Positions 35,888 to 45,458 of a stretch of 64,000 nucleotides of DNA are shown here, piece after piece. Numbering within the stretch: the first letter of the stretch is position 1; each line of letters opens with the position of its first letter. The position numbers and the translations under genes are program-made. The notes under the pieces were generated by a model. That model made no database searches, was not told the DNA's origin, and saw nothing but the letters and a program-made list of their open reading frames with translations. The DNA comes from Variovorax paradoxus (lineage in GTDB: Bacteria > Pseudomonadota > Gammaproteobacteria > Burkholderiales > Burkholderiaceae_C): positions 6,508,001-6,572,000 of the forward strand of contig NZ_CP102931.1 of the NCBI RefSeq assembly GCF_024734665.1, given 5' to 3'.

Positions 35888-37084
35888 ATGAAAATCAACC
35901 CAGGCGGAGCGCTCGCGCTCGAAGACATCGTGGGCAGGGACACCTTGGTGGCCGAGGTCATGGACATCCTCGAGACCCAAAGCCTGCAGCTCGTCGCAGA
36001 GCGGCGCATGGGCAAGACCCATGTGCTCAGCAAGCTCGAGGCACAGCAACGCGACGGCTGGGTCATGGTCAAGCGCGACTTGGAAGGCGTGCGCAGCGCC
36101 GGCGAGTTCGTCCAATACGTTCTGGCCGATCTTCACCCCCTGCTCGGCAATCTCAAGAAATTCAGGGAATGGCTCGCGAGCATCGGCTCAGAAGCGTCCG
36201 GGTTGAAGATCGGTCCAGTCACGCTTCCGAACTTCGCCGCCAAGAGTTGGAAGCAGGGCTTGGTCGATACCCTGGCCCACCTGAGTGAATCTGTGCAGAC
36301 GCAGTACGTGGTTTTCCTCTGGGACGAACTGCCCATGATGCTGCAAAACCTCGCGAAGACCGCGCCGCAGGAGGCGATGGAACTGCTGGACGTGCTGCGC
36401 AGCATTCGCCAGGAAAACGCCAAGGTCCGGATGGTGTTCACCGGCTCGATCGGTTTGCACCACGTCGTGCGGCACTTGAAGCAGCAGGGCTACGTCAATG
36501 CACCGGTCAATGACATGGTCACGATGGAGGTTCCGCCTCTTGCACACGCCGACGCGACGTCTCTCGCACTTCGGCTGTTCCAGGACAACCGCATCGCCTT
36601 GGCCGACGATGCCGTGGCCAGCGTGGTGGCGGCGGAAGTCGACAACATCCCGTTCTATATTCACCATGTGCTGAGAGAGTTCAAGTCGAAGCACGCCGGG
36701 TCGGCACATCGAGTAACCGCCGACGATGTACGCAAGGAAGTGGCCGATGCCATCCGGTCGGCGCGCGACCCCTGGCACCTGAAGCACTACGAAGAACGAA
36801 CGCGTGAGTACTACGCCAGCGATCGCCCAGCTTGCCATGCGCTGCTGGACGCGGTGGCCTCCGCCGAAGGCGCGATGTCGATGCAATCCGCCATCAACCG
36901 TGCGAAGAGCGCCGTTCCGGCGCTGGACCGCGAGAGCTGGCTCGAACTGACGCACCTGCTCGAACGCGACTACTACGTCGTGCGCGACCCGGACAGCGGC
37001 GAACTTCACTACAAGTTCAGCATCGTGGCACGCTGGTGGCGTTGGCACCGCGGTGTGTCCACGACGGAAGGCGGCGCCGCATGA
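35888..37084 (+). CDS. P-loop ATPase of archaeal-ATPase/STAND-like type
   Basis: A 398-residue cytoplasmic protein of unknown function. An N-terminal EDIVGRDTLVAEVMDIL box precedes Walker A AERRMGKT (residues 37-44), the RRxGKT variant typical of the Arch_ATPase/AAA_16 group. Walker B is VVFLWDEL (141-148) and the sensor strand is RMVFTGS (182-188). The C-terminal part (about 280-390) looks like a helical or winged region and includes YKFSIVARWWRWHRG near the end. No transmembrane segment or nuclease motif is visible. Its stop overlaps the next ATPase start (ATGA), so the two proteins are probably made in fixed ratio and may form one complex. Confidence 0.8.
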   Translation: MKINPGGALALEDIVGRDTLVAEVMDILETQSLQLVAERRMGKTHVLSKLEAQQRDGWVMVKRDLEGVRSAGEFVQYVLADLHPLLGNLKKFREWLASIGSEASGLKIGPVTLPNFAAKSWKQGLVDTLAHLSESVQTQYVVFLWDELPMMLQNLAKTAPQEAMELLDVLRSIRQENAKVRMVFTGSIGLHHVVRHLKQQGYVNAPVNDMVTMEVPPLAHADATSLALRLFQDNRIALADDAVASVVAAEVDNIPFYIHHVLREFKSKHAGSAHRVTADDVRKEVADAIRSARDPWHLKHYEERTREYYASDRPACHALLDAVASAEGAMSMQSAINRAKSAVPALDRESWLELTHLLERDYYVVRDPDSGELHYKFSIVARWWRWHRGVSTTEGGAA

Positions 37085-39021
37085 GCAAGAGGACTGATCT
37101 ACCCGCTCCGCAGACACCCATGACGCAGAAGGCGTTGTACCTGTCGCACTTCACACCCAGCATGATGCAGCCCGAAACGCTGCAGCAGATGCTGGTGCAG
37201 CGGCAACCCCTGATCGACGCGTGCTACGACGATATCGTGCACAGCGTGACGACCCGTGCCAAGCACCACTACCTCTTCGTCGGTCCGCGCGGCATCGGCA
37301 AGACCCATCTGATCTCGCTGCTGCACCACCGGCTTTCGACATCGAAGGAAATCCGGGAGCGGGGCTTGATTGCCTGGATGCGCGAAGAAGAATGGGGCGT
37401 CACCAGCTTCTTCGAACTGGTGTTGCGCATTCTTCGCATGCTGGACCAGCAAGCCCCCGGACTCGATATCGCGGCGCGTACCGCGGCGTTGTATGAATTG
37501 ACGCTCAAGCAGGCTGAGGTGCAGGGCACGTCGCTGCTGCAGGAAGTCCTGGCCGACAAGACTCTGGTCGTGCTGCTCGAAAACCTCGACGACCTGTTCG
37601 ATCAATTGGGTGACGCCGGGCAGCGCCAGTTCCGGGCTTTCATCCAGAACCATCCGCAACTCGTTCTGGTTGCGACAACCCCTGCGTTGTTCGCGGGCGT
37701 GAGCCTGCAGAAGTCGCCGTTCTACGGCTTCTTCGACATCCAGGCGTTGAAGGCATTCAGCCTCGAGGACGTCGTCGACCTGCTACAGAAGATCGCGGTG
37801 GAGCGCGGCGACAGTGCCCTGGCCGACTTCATCGAGACGCAGGAGGGCCGTGCACGCATTCGCGCGGTGCACCACCTCGCGGAAGGCAACCCTCGCATCT
37901 ACGTGATCTTCGCCCAGTTCCTGAGCCGCGAGGCACTCGACGAACTGGTGCAGGCGGTGATGCACACGCTGGACGAGCTCACGCCCTACTACCAGGCGCG
38001 CATGAAAGAGCTTTCGGGGCAGCAGCGAAAGATCGTGGAGTATCTCGTGAGCTATCGAGGCGCCGCGCCAGTCAAGCAAATCGCAAAAGCTTGCTTCATC
38101 ACGCATCAGACTTGTTCCGGCCAACTCAAACAACTGCGCGAAAAGCGCTATGTGCGCTCGATCGAAGAAGGACGAGAAAGCTACTACGAACTGACTGAGC
38201 CACTCATGCGCCTTTGCATGGAAGTTAAGCAGCAGCGCGGCGAGCCGATTGGACTGTTCGTAGAGATTCTCCGCATCTGGTACACGGAAGCGGAGCTTTA
38301 CCGCTGGTTGAACGAGGACGGGACCAAGGGTCGCATTGAAGAGCAGTATGTACGTCGCGCATTGGATCTGATCAAGGAAAGTGAAGGCATGGATCCCGTG
38401 CTCAGCGCGCAATTCGAAGAGATTTCAAGATGCGCTGCCGCAAAAAACATAGAACAGCTGGAGCGGATTCAAGACGAGATCCTTTCCACGACGCCAGTAG
38501 GTCTGGCATCTAGAAGAATGCGCGCTGTCGTAGTGCTCGGCATGTCGATTGCCAACCCTAGCCTAGAGAGCAAGATCAGAGCCGAACTCGATGACATTGC
38601 AGAGAAATTAAGCGACGCCAATGCAGAACTTGGCAGTCGCCTCTCGAGATCGAACGCCATAGCGCTGTACGTCGGGCACCTCCTGGCGACTTTCGGCCTT
38701 ATCAAGCTTGACGAAACCAAAGCCGACCTGGCCGTATTCAACCTCACGAAGCAGCTGCTCAAATTTCCTTCACACGCCGCTGTTGCCCTGCTTCGTGCGA
38801 TCGCAATCACTGTCGACTCAGAGACGCCGAGAGCATTTATAAGAAAAATATTTGAAACCCTTGACGACCCATCCATGGAGAGGTCTGCCTCCAAATTCGT
38901 ACAGATTCTCAAGAGAGTGACTAGGGCGGCTTCACAGTGGAAAGACACCGGTGACGAGAAGCACCTATTGGCGCTACCAAGAGAAGAACGCAGTCTCGTA
39001 TTGACTCTTCAACATGAGTAA
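37081..39021 (+). CDS. P-loop ATPase with winged-helix domain and helical C-terminus
   Basis: A 646-residue protein of unknown function. Walker A is GPRGIGKT (residues 68-75), Walker B LVVLLENLDDL (162-172), and a sensor-like strand LVLVATTP follows. Residues about 312-383 form a MarR-like winged helix (QQRKIVEYLVSYRGAAPVKQ then ACFITHQTCSGQLKQLREKR). The rest, about 390-646, is helical and could be a repeat-type sensor. Codon use and base composition shift: the last 800 bp are visibly AT-richer than the first half. Coupled to the upstream ATPase by ATGA. DNA binding plus ATP switching is the reading that fits both proteins, but no known system is recognised. Confidence 0.8.
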   Translation: MSKRTDLPAPQTPMTQKALYLSHFTPSMMQPETLQQMLVQRQPLIDACYDDIVHSVTTRAKHHYLFVGPRGIGKTHLISLLHHRLSTSKEIRERGLIAWMREEEWGVTSFFELVLRILRMLDQQAPGLDIAARTAALYELTLKQAEVQGTSLLQEVLADKTLVVLLENLDDLFDQLGDAGQRQFRAFIQNHPQLVLVATTPALFAGVSLQKSPFYGFFDIQALKAFSLEDVVDLLQKIAVERGDSALADFIETQEGRARIRAVHHLAEGNPRIYVIFAQFLSREALDELVQAVMHTLDELTPYYQARMKELSGQQRKIVEYLVSYRGAAPVKQIAKACFITHQTCSGQLKQLREKRYVRSIEEGRESYYELTEPLMRLCMEVKQQRGEPIGLFVEILRIWYTEAELYRWLNEDGTKGRIEEQYVRRALDLIKESEGMDPVLSAQFEEISRCAAAKNIEQLERIQDEILSTTPVGLASRRMRAVVVLGMSIANPSLESKIRAELDDIAEKLSDANAELGSRLSRSNAIALYVGHLLATFGLIKLDETKADLAVFNLTKQLLKFPSHAAVALLRAIAITVDSETPRAFIRKIFETLDDPSMERSASKFVQILKRVTRAASQWKDTGDEKHLLALPREERSLVLTLQHE

Positions 39022-39051
39022 CTTCAACCGAATCACTCTTACTGAAATTCT

Positions 39052-39522
39052 ATGCAAAGAATCACTTTGACCGTCATTGCCGCAGCAGCCACCCTCTCCC
39101 TCGCCGCCTGCGCCCCGCTGGGCGCTGGCAAGCAGGGCCCCACCGCCCAGCAGGAAGCCAACCGCCAGACCGTGCTCGCCTTCTATGAAAAAGGCTTGAA
39201 CCAGAAGGATGCCGACGCGGCCCTGCAGTACGTGGGCAACCGCTACGTGCAGCACAACCCCACGGCGGCCGACGGCCCCGAGGGCTTTCGCAAGTTCATC
39301 GCGTTCCTGCGCGAGAAGTTTCCGAACTCGAAGAGCGAGATCAAGCGCAGCTTCGTCGATGGCGACTACGTGATCCTGCACGTCAACGCGATCCGCGAGC
39401 CGGGCACGCGCGGCAGCGCCATCGTCGACATCTTCAAGCTGGAGAACGGGAAGATCGTCGAGCACTGGGACGTGGTGCAGCCCGTGCCCGAGACCGCCGC
39501 GAACAAGAACGGCATGTTCTGA
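39052..39522 (+). CDS. SnoaL-like (NTF2-fold) lipoprotein
   Basis: A 156-residue exported protein. The N-terminus is a lipoprotein signal with lipobox LAAC and Cys20. The remainder is a SnoaL-like domain ([60 protein letters not shown]). Homologues are usually annotated as predicted SnoaL-like aldol-condensation or stress proteins; the substrate is unknown. Base composition returns to the GC-rich norm here. Confidence 0.85.
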   Translation: MQRITLTVIAAAATLSLAACAPLGAGKQGPTAQQEANRQTVLAFYEKGLNQKDADAALQYVGNRYVQHNPTAADGPEGFRKFIAFLREKFPNSKSEIKRSFVDGDYVILHVNAIREPGTRGSAIVDIFKLENGKIVEHWDVVQPVPETAANKNGMF

Positions 39523-39559
39523 CCCGTCCGCAATCCAGCCAGCAGCCAACGCCAGCCTG

Positions 39560-41293
39560 ATGACCACGCCCACCGACCCCACCAAGCGCTTTCGCTCCGC
39601 CACCATTCGGGAGGGCACGATCCGCGCGACCACGCGCAGCTTTCTCCATGCGCTGGGCCAGGACGACGAGGACATCGCGCGCCCGCACATCGGCGTGTTC
39701 CACACGGGCGGCGAGATGAGCCCGTGCAACCTCAACCTGCGCGACCAGGCGCAGCACGCCAAGACCGGCATCTACGCGGGCGGCGGCACGCCGCACGAGT
39801 GCCCCGTGGTGTCGATCAGCGACGGGCTGACGATGGCGCATTCGGGCATGCGCTTCTCGCTGATCTCGCGCGAGCTCATTGCCGACAGCGTGGAAGCCTC
39901 CACGCGCGGGCACCAGTGGGACGGCATCTTCGCCATCGGCGCGTGCGACAAGAACCTGCCGGGGCTGATGATGGGCATGGTCCGCTGCAACGTGCCGAGC
40001 GTGTTCGTGCACGGCGGCTCCGCGCTACCGGGCCAGATGCCGGGGCCGGATGGCCGCGACCTGAACGTGGTCGACACCTACGAGACCATCGGCAAGGTGC
40101 TGGCCGGCACCGCCACGCACGACGAGCTCGACGCAATGAGCCGCGCCTGCCTGCCCACGGCCGGCGCCTGCGCGGGGCAGTTCACGGCCAACACGATGGG
40201 CATGGTGTCGGAGGCGCTGGGCCTGGCGCCCATCGGCTCCAGCATGGTGCCGGCCGTGTTCAGCGAACGCGCGCCGCTGATGCGCCGCGCCGCCAAGACG
40301 CTGATGAAGGCGGTGATGGGCGACAGCCCGCTGCCGCGCGACATCGTCACGCGCAAGGCGCTGGAAAACGCCTGCGCCATCGTCTCGGCCACGGGCGGCT
40401 CGACCAACGCAGCGCTGCACCTGCCGGCGATTGCGCACGAGGCGGGCATCAAGTTCCACCTCGACGACGTGGCCGAGGTTTTTGCCCGCACGCCGCTCAT
40501 CGCCGACCTGCGTCCGGGCGGCCAGTACCTCGCGCGCGACGTGTTCTACATCGGCGGTGCGGGCGTCATCCTGCGCACGCTGCTGGAGCAGGGCTTCCTG
40601 CATGGCGACGCGCTCACCTTCACCGGCCGCACGATGGCCGAGGAGCTGGCTGGCGCGCTGGCGCCCGATGGCCGCGTGGTGCGCGAGGCCGGCAACCCGA
40701 TCACGCGCGACGGCGGGCTGGCGGTGCTCAAGGGCAACCTCTGCCCCGATGGCGCGCTGCTCAAGACGGCGGGCCTCAAGGGCCTGGTGTTTCGCGGCCC
40801 GGCGCGCATCTTCAACTCCGAGGAAGAAGCGCAGACCGCCGTGCAGAACCGCCTGTACGAGGCGGGCGACGTGATCGTGATCCGCAACGAAGGCCCCAGG
40901 GGCAGCCCCGGCATGCGCGAGATGCTGGGCATTACCGCCCTGCTCTACGGCCAGGGCATGGGCGACAAGGTGGCGCTGCTGACCGACGGGCGCTTCTCGG
41001 GCGCGACACGCGGCCTGTGCATTGGCTATGCGGGGCCCGAGGCGGCGGACGGCGGCCCGATTGCGGCGCTGCGCGACGGCGACGTGATCGCCATCGACGC
41101 GCGGGCCGAGGCGCGCTCGATCACGGTCGAGCTTTCGGCCGAGGAAATCGCCGCGCGGCTCGCCCGACGTGAGGTAAACGTGGGGGTCGCCCGAGGTGGC
41201 TTGCTGGAAAAATACGCGCTCACCGTGCGCCCTGCCCACCAGGGCGCCGTGACCCACTCGGGCGCGGTCACCTGGCTGCGCGACGAGTCTTGA
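39560..41293 (+). CDS. IlvD/Edd-family dehydratase
   Basis: Iron-sulfur dehydratase of 577 residues. The cluster-binding and substrate motifs are seen: [60 protein letters not shown] and the C-terminal [20 protein letters not shown]. It could be dihydroxyacid dehydratase, but its position before a Bug protein, a class II aldolase and a PanE-like reductase suggests a catabolic sugar-acid or hydroxy-acid dehydratase. Paralogues of this kind are frequent in Variovorax-like genomes. Assignment to the family is firm, to a substrate not. Confidence 0.85.
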   Translation: MTTPTDPTKRFRSATIREGTIRATTRSFLHALGQDDEDIARPHIGVFHTGGEMSPCNLNLRDQAQHAKTGIYAGGGTPHECPVVSISDGLTMAHSGMRFSLISRELIADSVEASTRGHQWDGIFAIGACDKNLPGLMMGMVRCNVPSVFVHGGSALPGQMPGPDGRDLNVVDTYETIGKVLAGTATHDELDAMSRACLPTAGACAGQFTANTMGMVSEALGLAPIGSSMVPAVFSERAPLMRRAAKTLMKAVMGDSPLPRDIVTRKALENACAIVSATGGSTNAALHLPAIAHEAGIKFHLDDVAEVFARTPLIADLRPGGQYLARDVFYIGGAGVILRTLLEQGFLHGDALTFTGRTMAEELAGALAPDGRVVREAGNPITRDGGLAVLKGNLCPDGALLKTAGLKGLVFRGPARIFNSEEEAQTAVQNRLYEAGDVIVIRNEGPRGSPGMREMLGITALLYGQGMGDKVALLTDGRFSGATRGLCIGYAGPEAADGGPIAALRDGDVIAIDARAEARSITVELSAEEIAARLARREVNVGVARGGLLEKYALTVRPAHQGAVTHSGAVTWLRDES

Positions 41294-41325
41294 TCCTCCA
41301 TAACCACCGTCCGGAGAGAGACACC

Positions 41326-42318
41326 ATGAGCTTCACGCGCCGCCAGATCCTGCAGACCACCAGCGCCTCGGCCTTGATGGCCAGCCTTGGCCAGAATGTT
41401 TTCGCGCAAGCGATGAACATCGAGACCGCCACCCTCGTCACCGGCTTCGCGGCCGGGGGCACCTCGGACACCACCTGCCGGCGCCTGGCGACCAGGCTCA
41501 GTCCGGAATACGCGAAGACCGTGGTGGTCGAGAACCGCACCGGCGCGGGCGGCCAGATTGCCGTGAGCTACGTGAAGAGCCGCCCGGCCGACGGCAGCAC
41601 CATCCTGCAGACGCCGACCTCGATCCTCACGATCTACCCGCACATTTACAAGAAGCTGCCGTACGACCCGATGGTCGACATCACGCCGGTGAGCCTCGCC
41701 TGCATCTTCGACTTCGGCTTTGCCGTGGGTCCGGCCGTGCCGGCCAGCGTGAAGACGGTGCCCGAGTTCCTGGCCTGGGCCAAGGCCAACCCGGCAGGCG
41801 CCAACTTCGGCTCGCCAGCCGCGGGCTCCACGCCGCACTTCATCGGTGCGCTGCTGGGCCAGAAGGGCGGCGTCGAACTCAAGCACGCGGCCTATCGCGG
41901 CACGCAGCCGGCCATGCTCGACCTGCTGGGCAGCAACATCTCGGCGGTGTCGGGGCCCATCGGCGACATCACGCAGCACCTGCAGACCGGCAAGGTGCGC
42001 ATCCTGGGTGTGTCTGGCGCCAAGCGCAGCCGCTTCGCGCCCGACGTGCCGACCTTCGGCGAACAGGGCATCAAGGACATGGCGCACAGCGAATGGTTCG
42101 CCTTCTTCCTGCCAGCCAAGGCCTCGCCCGAACTGGTGGCGAAGCTGAACACGGCCATGAAGAACGCGCTGGCGCAGAAGGACGTGATCGACGGCCTCGG
42201 CACCTTCGGCCTGGAAGCTGTGTCTTCCACGCCGGCCGAGCTGACCGAACTGCTCAAGAAAGACACCGCCAAGTGGGCGCCGATCGTCAAGGAAGTCGGC
42301 TTCACCGCGGAGGGTTGA
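41326..42318 (+). CDS. Bug-family extracytoplasmic solute-binding protein
   Basis: TctC/Bug-like binding protein of 330 residues with a twin-arginine-like signal (SFTRRQILQTTSASALMASL, ending VFAQA). The mature part contains TLVTGFAAGGTSDTTCRRLA and VENRTGAGGQIAVSYVKSRP. It begins 32 bp after the dehydratase stop, so it is probably in the same transcript and captures the substrate of this pathway. No membrane components are close by. Confidence 0.88.
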   Translation: MSFTRRQILQTTSASALMASLGQNVFAQAMNIETATLVTGFAAGGTSDTTCRRLATRLSPEYAKTVVVENRTGAGGQIAVSYVKSRPADGSTILQTPTSILTIYPHIYKKLPYDPMVDITPVSLACIFDFGFAVGPAVPASVKTVPEFLAWAKANPAGANFGSPAAGSTPHFIGALLGQKGGVELKHAAYRGTQPAMLDLLGSNISAVSGPIGDITQHLQTGKVRILGVSGAKRSRFAPDVPTFGEQGIKDMAHSEWFAFFLPAKASPELVAKLNTAMKNALAQKDVIDGLGTFGLEAVSSTPAELTELLKKDTAKWAPIVKEVGFTAEG

Positions 42319-42337
42319 AACACATGAAGGAACTGCC

Positions 42338-43129
42338 ATGAACACACTCGCCACTCCAGCACCCTCGGCGCTGGTCCATCCCTCGATCCATCCTGACGAG
42401 CGCGCCGCGCGCGAAGAGCTCGCGGCCTGCTATCGCGTGTTCGCGATGCTGGGCTGGGTCGAGATGATCTACAACCACATCACGGTGCGGCTGCCCGACA
42501 GCGTGACCGGTGGCGAGAAGCAGTTCCTCATCAATCCCTTCGGCCTGCACTACAGCGAGGTCACCGCCAGCAATCTGGTGAAGATCGACCTGCACGGCAA
42601 GGTGCTCGACGGCTCGACCTACCCGGTGAACCCGGCCGGCTTCACAGTGCACGCGGCCATTCACGACGGCCTGCCCGGCGCGCACTGCGTGATGCACACG
42701 CACACCACCGCCGGCGTGGCCGTGGCCTGCCTGCAGGGCGGCCTGCAGCAGACCAATTTCTATACCGCGCAGCTGCACGGCATGGTGGCGTACCACGACT
42801 TCGAGGGCATCACGATCCATGCGGACGAAGGCCCGCGCCTGCTCAAGAGCATCGGCGACCGCAACGCGGTGATCCTGCGCAACCACGGCCTGCTGGCCTG
42901 GGGGCAGACGCTGCCGCAGACTTTCGCGATTTTGTGGACGCTGCAGCGAGCCTGCGAGATCCAGATGGCGACCTTCTCGATGGGCGCAGCCATTCCGGTG
43001 AGCGAAGAGATCGCGCAGCGCTGCACGCGCGACGCGCTGCAGTTCAGCCCCGAGCACGGCGCCGGGCAGGATGTGTTCAATGCACTCGTCCGCCAGGTGG
43101 ACCGCATCGACCCTACGTACCGCAACTGA
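42338..43129 (+). CDS. class II aldolase/adducin-family protein
   Basis: A 263-residue zinc-enzyme-type aldolase. The metal site is in AHCVMHTHTTAGVAVACLQG (two His of the HxH pattern), with a later His in VILRNHGLLAWG. RVFAMLGWVEMIYNHITVRL is the N-terminal family motif. It follows the Bug protein by 19 bp. Whether it is an aldolase, epimerase or decarboxylase cannot be decided from the motifs alone. Confidence 0.85.
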   Translation: MNTLATPAPSALVHPSIHPDERAAREELAACYRVFAMLGWVEMIYNHITVRLPDSVTGGEKQFLINPFGLHYSEVTASNLVKIDLHGKVLDGSTYPVNPAGFTVHAAIHDGLPGAHCVMHTHTTAGVAVACLQGGLQQTNFYTAQLHGMVAYHDFEGITIHADEGPRLLKSIGDRNAVILRNHGLLAWGQTLPQTFAILWTLQRACEIQMATFSMGAAIPVSEEIAQRCTRDALQFSPEHGAGQDVFNALVRQVDRIDPTYRN

Positions 43130-43148
43130 ACCCGAAGCGACGGACCCC

Positions 43149-44138
43149 ATGAAGATTTGCATTTACGGCGCCGGCGCGATCGGCGGATGGATCGGCATCG
43201 GCCTCGCGCAGGCGGGCCAACGGCTGAACGTGGTGGCACGCGGTGCCACGCTCGAGGCATTGCAGCGCGACGGCCTCTCGCTGATGCGCGGCGGCACGGG
43301 TGGAGAGGTGCGCACGCGCGTGCCCGTCAACGCCGTGGCCGACCCCGAGGCGCTCGGCGTGCAAGACCTGGTGGTCATCGCCGTGAAGGCGCCGGCCCTG
43401 GCCGGCGTGGCCGAACGCATCGGGCCGCTGATCGGCGCCGACACCATCGTGCTGGTCGCGATGAACGGCGTGCCGTGGTGGTTCCTCGAAGGCGGCTTCG
43501 GCGGCGAGATCACGGGCCACCGGCTCGCGGCGGTGGACCCCGACGGGGCGATTGCCAAGGCCATTCCGTCGCGCAACGTGATCGGCTGCGTGGTGCACGC
43601 AAGCTGCTCGCTCGACGGGCCGGGCGTGGTGCGGCATCACTTCGGCAACGGGCTGATCGTGGGCGAGCCTTCGGGCGAGGCCACGCCGCGCGTGCAGAAG
43701 CTGGTCGAGCTGCTGAAGAGCACCGGCATCGACACCACGCTGTCGCCGCAGATCCAGAAGGACGTGTGGTTCAAGCTGTGGGGCAACATGACGGTGAACC
43801 CGATCAGCGCGCTCACCGGCTGCACCACCGACCTGATCATGGGCGACGACTACGTGCGCGGCTTCATCTCGGCGGTAATGCTGGAGGCCAAGGAGATCGG
43901 GCGGCGCATCGGCATCGAGATCACGCAGAGCCCGGAAGACCGGCACGCCATCACCATGAAGCTCGGGGCGTTCAAGACCTCGATGCTGCAGGACGTGGAA
44001 GCCGGGCGCTCGGTGGAGCTCGATGCGCTTGTAACGGTGGTGCGCGAACTGGGCGAGCTGACGGCAGTGGCAACGCCCTTCACCGATGCGCTGCTGGGGC
44101 TGGCGCGCCTGCGAACGCGGCAGCTCGGGCTGTACTGA
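43149..44138 (+). CDS. ketopantoate reductase-like NADP-dependent oxidoreductase (ApbA/PanE family)
   Basis: A 329-residue oxidoreductase. The Rossmann motif is at the N-terminus (MKICIYGAGAIGGWIGIGLA); the catalytic Lys region is in FKLWGNMTVNPISALTGCTT. The C-terminal ADH-type helical domain is complete. In this operon it probably reduces or oxidises a 2-oxo or 2-hydroxy acid intermediate rather than serving pantothenate synthesis. It starts 19 bp after the aldolase gene. Confidence 0.85.
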   Translation: MKICIYGAGAIGGWIGIGLAQAGQRLNVVARGATLEALQRDGLSLMRGGTGGEVRTRVPVNAVADPEALGVQDLVVIAVKAPALAGVAERIGPLIGADTIVLVAMNGVPWWFLEGGFGGEITGHRLAAVDPDGAIAKAIPSRNVIGCVVHASCSLDGPGVVRHHFGNGLIVGEPSGEATPRVQKLVELLKSTGIDTTLSPQIQKDVWFKLWGNMTVNPISALTGCTTDLIMGDDYVRGFISAVMLEAKEIGRRIGIEITQSPEDRHAITMKLGAFKTSMLQDVEAGRSVELDALVTVVRELGELTAVATPFTDALLGLARLRTRQLGLY

Positions 44139-44344
44139 GCGCCTGCGCAGGCCCGCGCAGCGCACCAGGACCCAAGGTCAGGCGGTGCACAGGTTCGGTC
44201 CGCAGACTGCAAATGCAGCGTCTGCAGAACCCTGTACACCCTTTTTTCTTCTTGGGCTATCCTCTCGCCATTCGAATGCACGTAGCGATTTCTTACACAT
44301 CAACAAGGCTATATGCGTGCTTGAGCGAAGGGGGAGACAGATAG

Positions 44345-44548
44345 ATGCGCTTGATCTTCATCGAACTTCTGGTGGCCTTGGTACTGCTGCCCATCAGCGG
44401 CCTGTTCTGGTGGTGGGCCTTCGGCATGGGCGGCTTGGCTGTGGCCGGCTTTCTGCTGGTTGGCGGCGGCGCTCTGTACCTTGTCTTGCGGGGCGTGCGC
44501 TCGGCCAAGAACCAGCTCGGTCACCCCGGCGACGACCGTGAGCAATAG
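44345..44548 (+). CDS. small two-helix membrane protein
   Basis: A 67-residue protein with two hydrophobic helices, MRLIFIELLVALVLLPISGL and MGGLAVAGFLLVGGGALYLV, ending in a short charged tail. A purine-rich stretch GGGGGAGA precedes the ATG. No family recognised. The small hairpin AGGCTTTGAGCCT followed by TTT begins within its stop codon and may be a weak terminator. It is set about 205 bp from the reductase and is probably independent. Confidence 0.65.
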   Translation: MRLIFIELLVALVLLPISGLFWWWAFGMGGLAVAGFLLVGGGALYLVLRGVRSAKNQLGHPGDDREQ

Positions 44549-45458
44549 GCTTTGAGCCTTTTCGCCTGACACATTCGCATTCAATTTGGCAGGAAATTGG
44601 TGCAATTTGTTTTTTCGATCTCACCCGCCACGGCGTTGGCACGGCCGCATCTGAATTCTTTTTTCTGATTTGCCCGCCCCCACCATGGGCCAGGCGCGGC
44701 TTCATTGATTGAAATCCGAAACGTCCTTCGGCTGCCGAATGACGCAAATAAGAAAACACTACAAAAGTGTCAATCAGGCCGCCGTAAATCGCATTCCTTC
44801 TGAATTGAATCGGCAATTAGCCTGAAATCATTCATCGTTTTCCTGGGCAGATTTCGCACGGTCTTGGTGCTCCTGGCCCCGGCGGAGGGCGAGGAATTCC
44901 GGGAGTAATTCGAAAAGCCTATCGCCGCTTCACCTCGGACAGCGGCCGACTGGGTACCCTCCCGCACCATTGCTCGATGCTCAAACCGGGCAAACTGAAG
45001 CTCATAGCCCACGATTTGTCGGCTGTGTCCTACTTAGTTGACAATTGCTTACAAAGTAGAACGCAATGTCAAAAACCCTATGCGGGTGGCCTCTGTGGTT
45101 CGAGAGCCACGATTTCCCGTATCAATGGGGTAATTAATAAGTTGCATTTTCCATTTCGGCTGACGGCATCCTGACCAGCCGTTTGCCCCCTCGATTCCCA
45201 ATGAAAAAGGGTCTCCGGAAGGGGAAGCTAGGGATAACCCTGCCCCCGGCGTGGTCGCACCACGAATGGACACGCCTTTTGCGTCTACTCCACGAAATAG
45301 CGGTGCTGCGAAGGCAGCGACAATTTCCTTTTCATTGCTCTCCCGATAAATCTCCGGTCAAGCCGGAAAAAGCGTCTTGGTAATAAAAAGAATTACCGGC
45401 GCAAATCGGGCTCGGGCTTTGCATATGAATCGCAGTTGTTGAAAAAACCAAGTTCGCA
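44549..45458. other. noncoding leader region of the polysaccharide cluster
   Basis: About 910 bp without a credible gene and with lower GC than its surroundings. Contents I can point to: an inverted repeat CTACTTAGT / ACAAAGTAG (45030-45059) enclosing a TTGACA hexamer; hairpins CGTGGT-ACCACG (near 45250) and GGTAAT-ATTACC (45379-45397) with a 7-nt loop; and other short stems. No JUMPStart/ops element (GGCGGTAGC) is seen. It most likely carries the promoter and a long, structured 5' leader of the wza operon. Confidence 0.6.

Noticed and set aside
39560..41293. Housekeeping ilvD of branched-chain amino acid synthesis
   Set aside because: Family motifs fit, but the neighbours are a Bug protein, an aldolase and a reductase, so a catabolic paralogue is at least as likely; gene symbol withheld.
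44630..44660. Possible sigma-54 promoter (TTGGCACGGCCGCATC)
   Set aside because: The GG to GC spacing required for a -24/-12 promoter is not met.
45225..45245. Sequence TAGGGATAACCCTG resembling a homing-endonuclease recognition site
   Set aside because: Only the first ten bases match and no endonuclease gene is nearby; chance resemblance and a short hairpin explain it.
44549..45458. Small genes in the leader before wza
   Set aside because: Open frames here are short, lack ribosome binding sites and have no recognisable protein character on either strand.
45000..45458. JUMPStart/ops element for RfaH
   Set aside because: No GGCGGTAGC-type sequence found in the leader.
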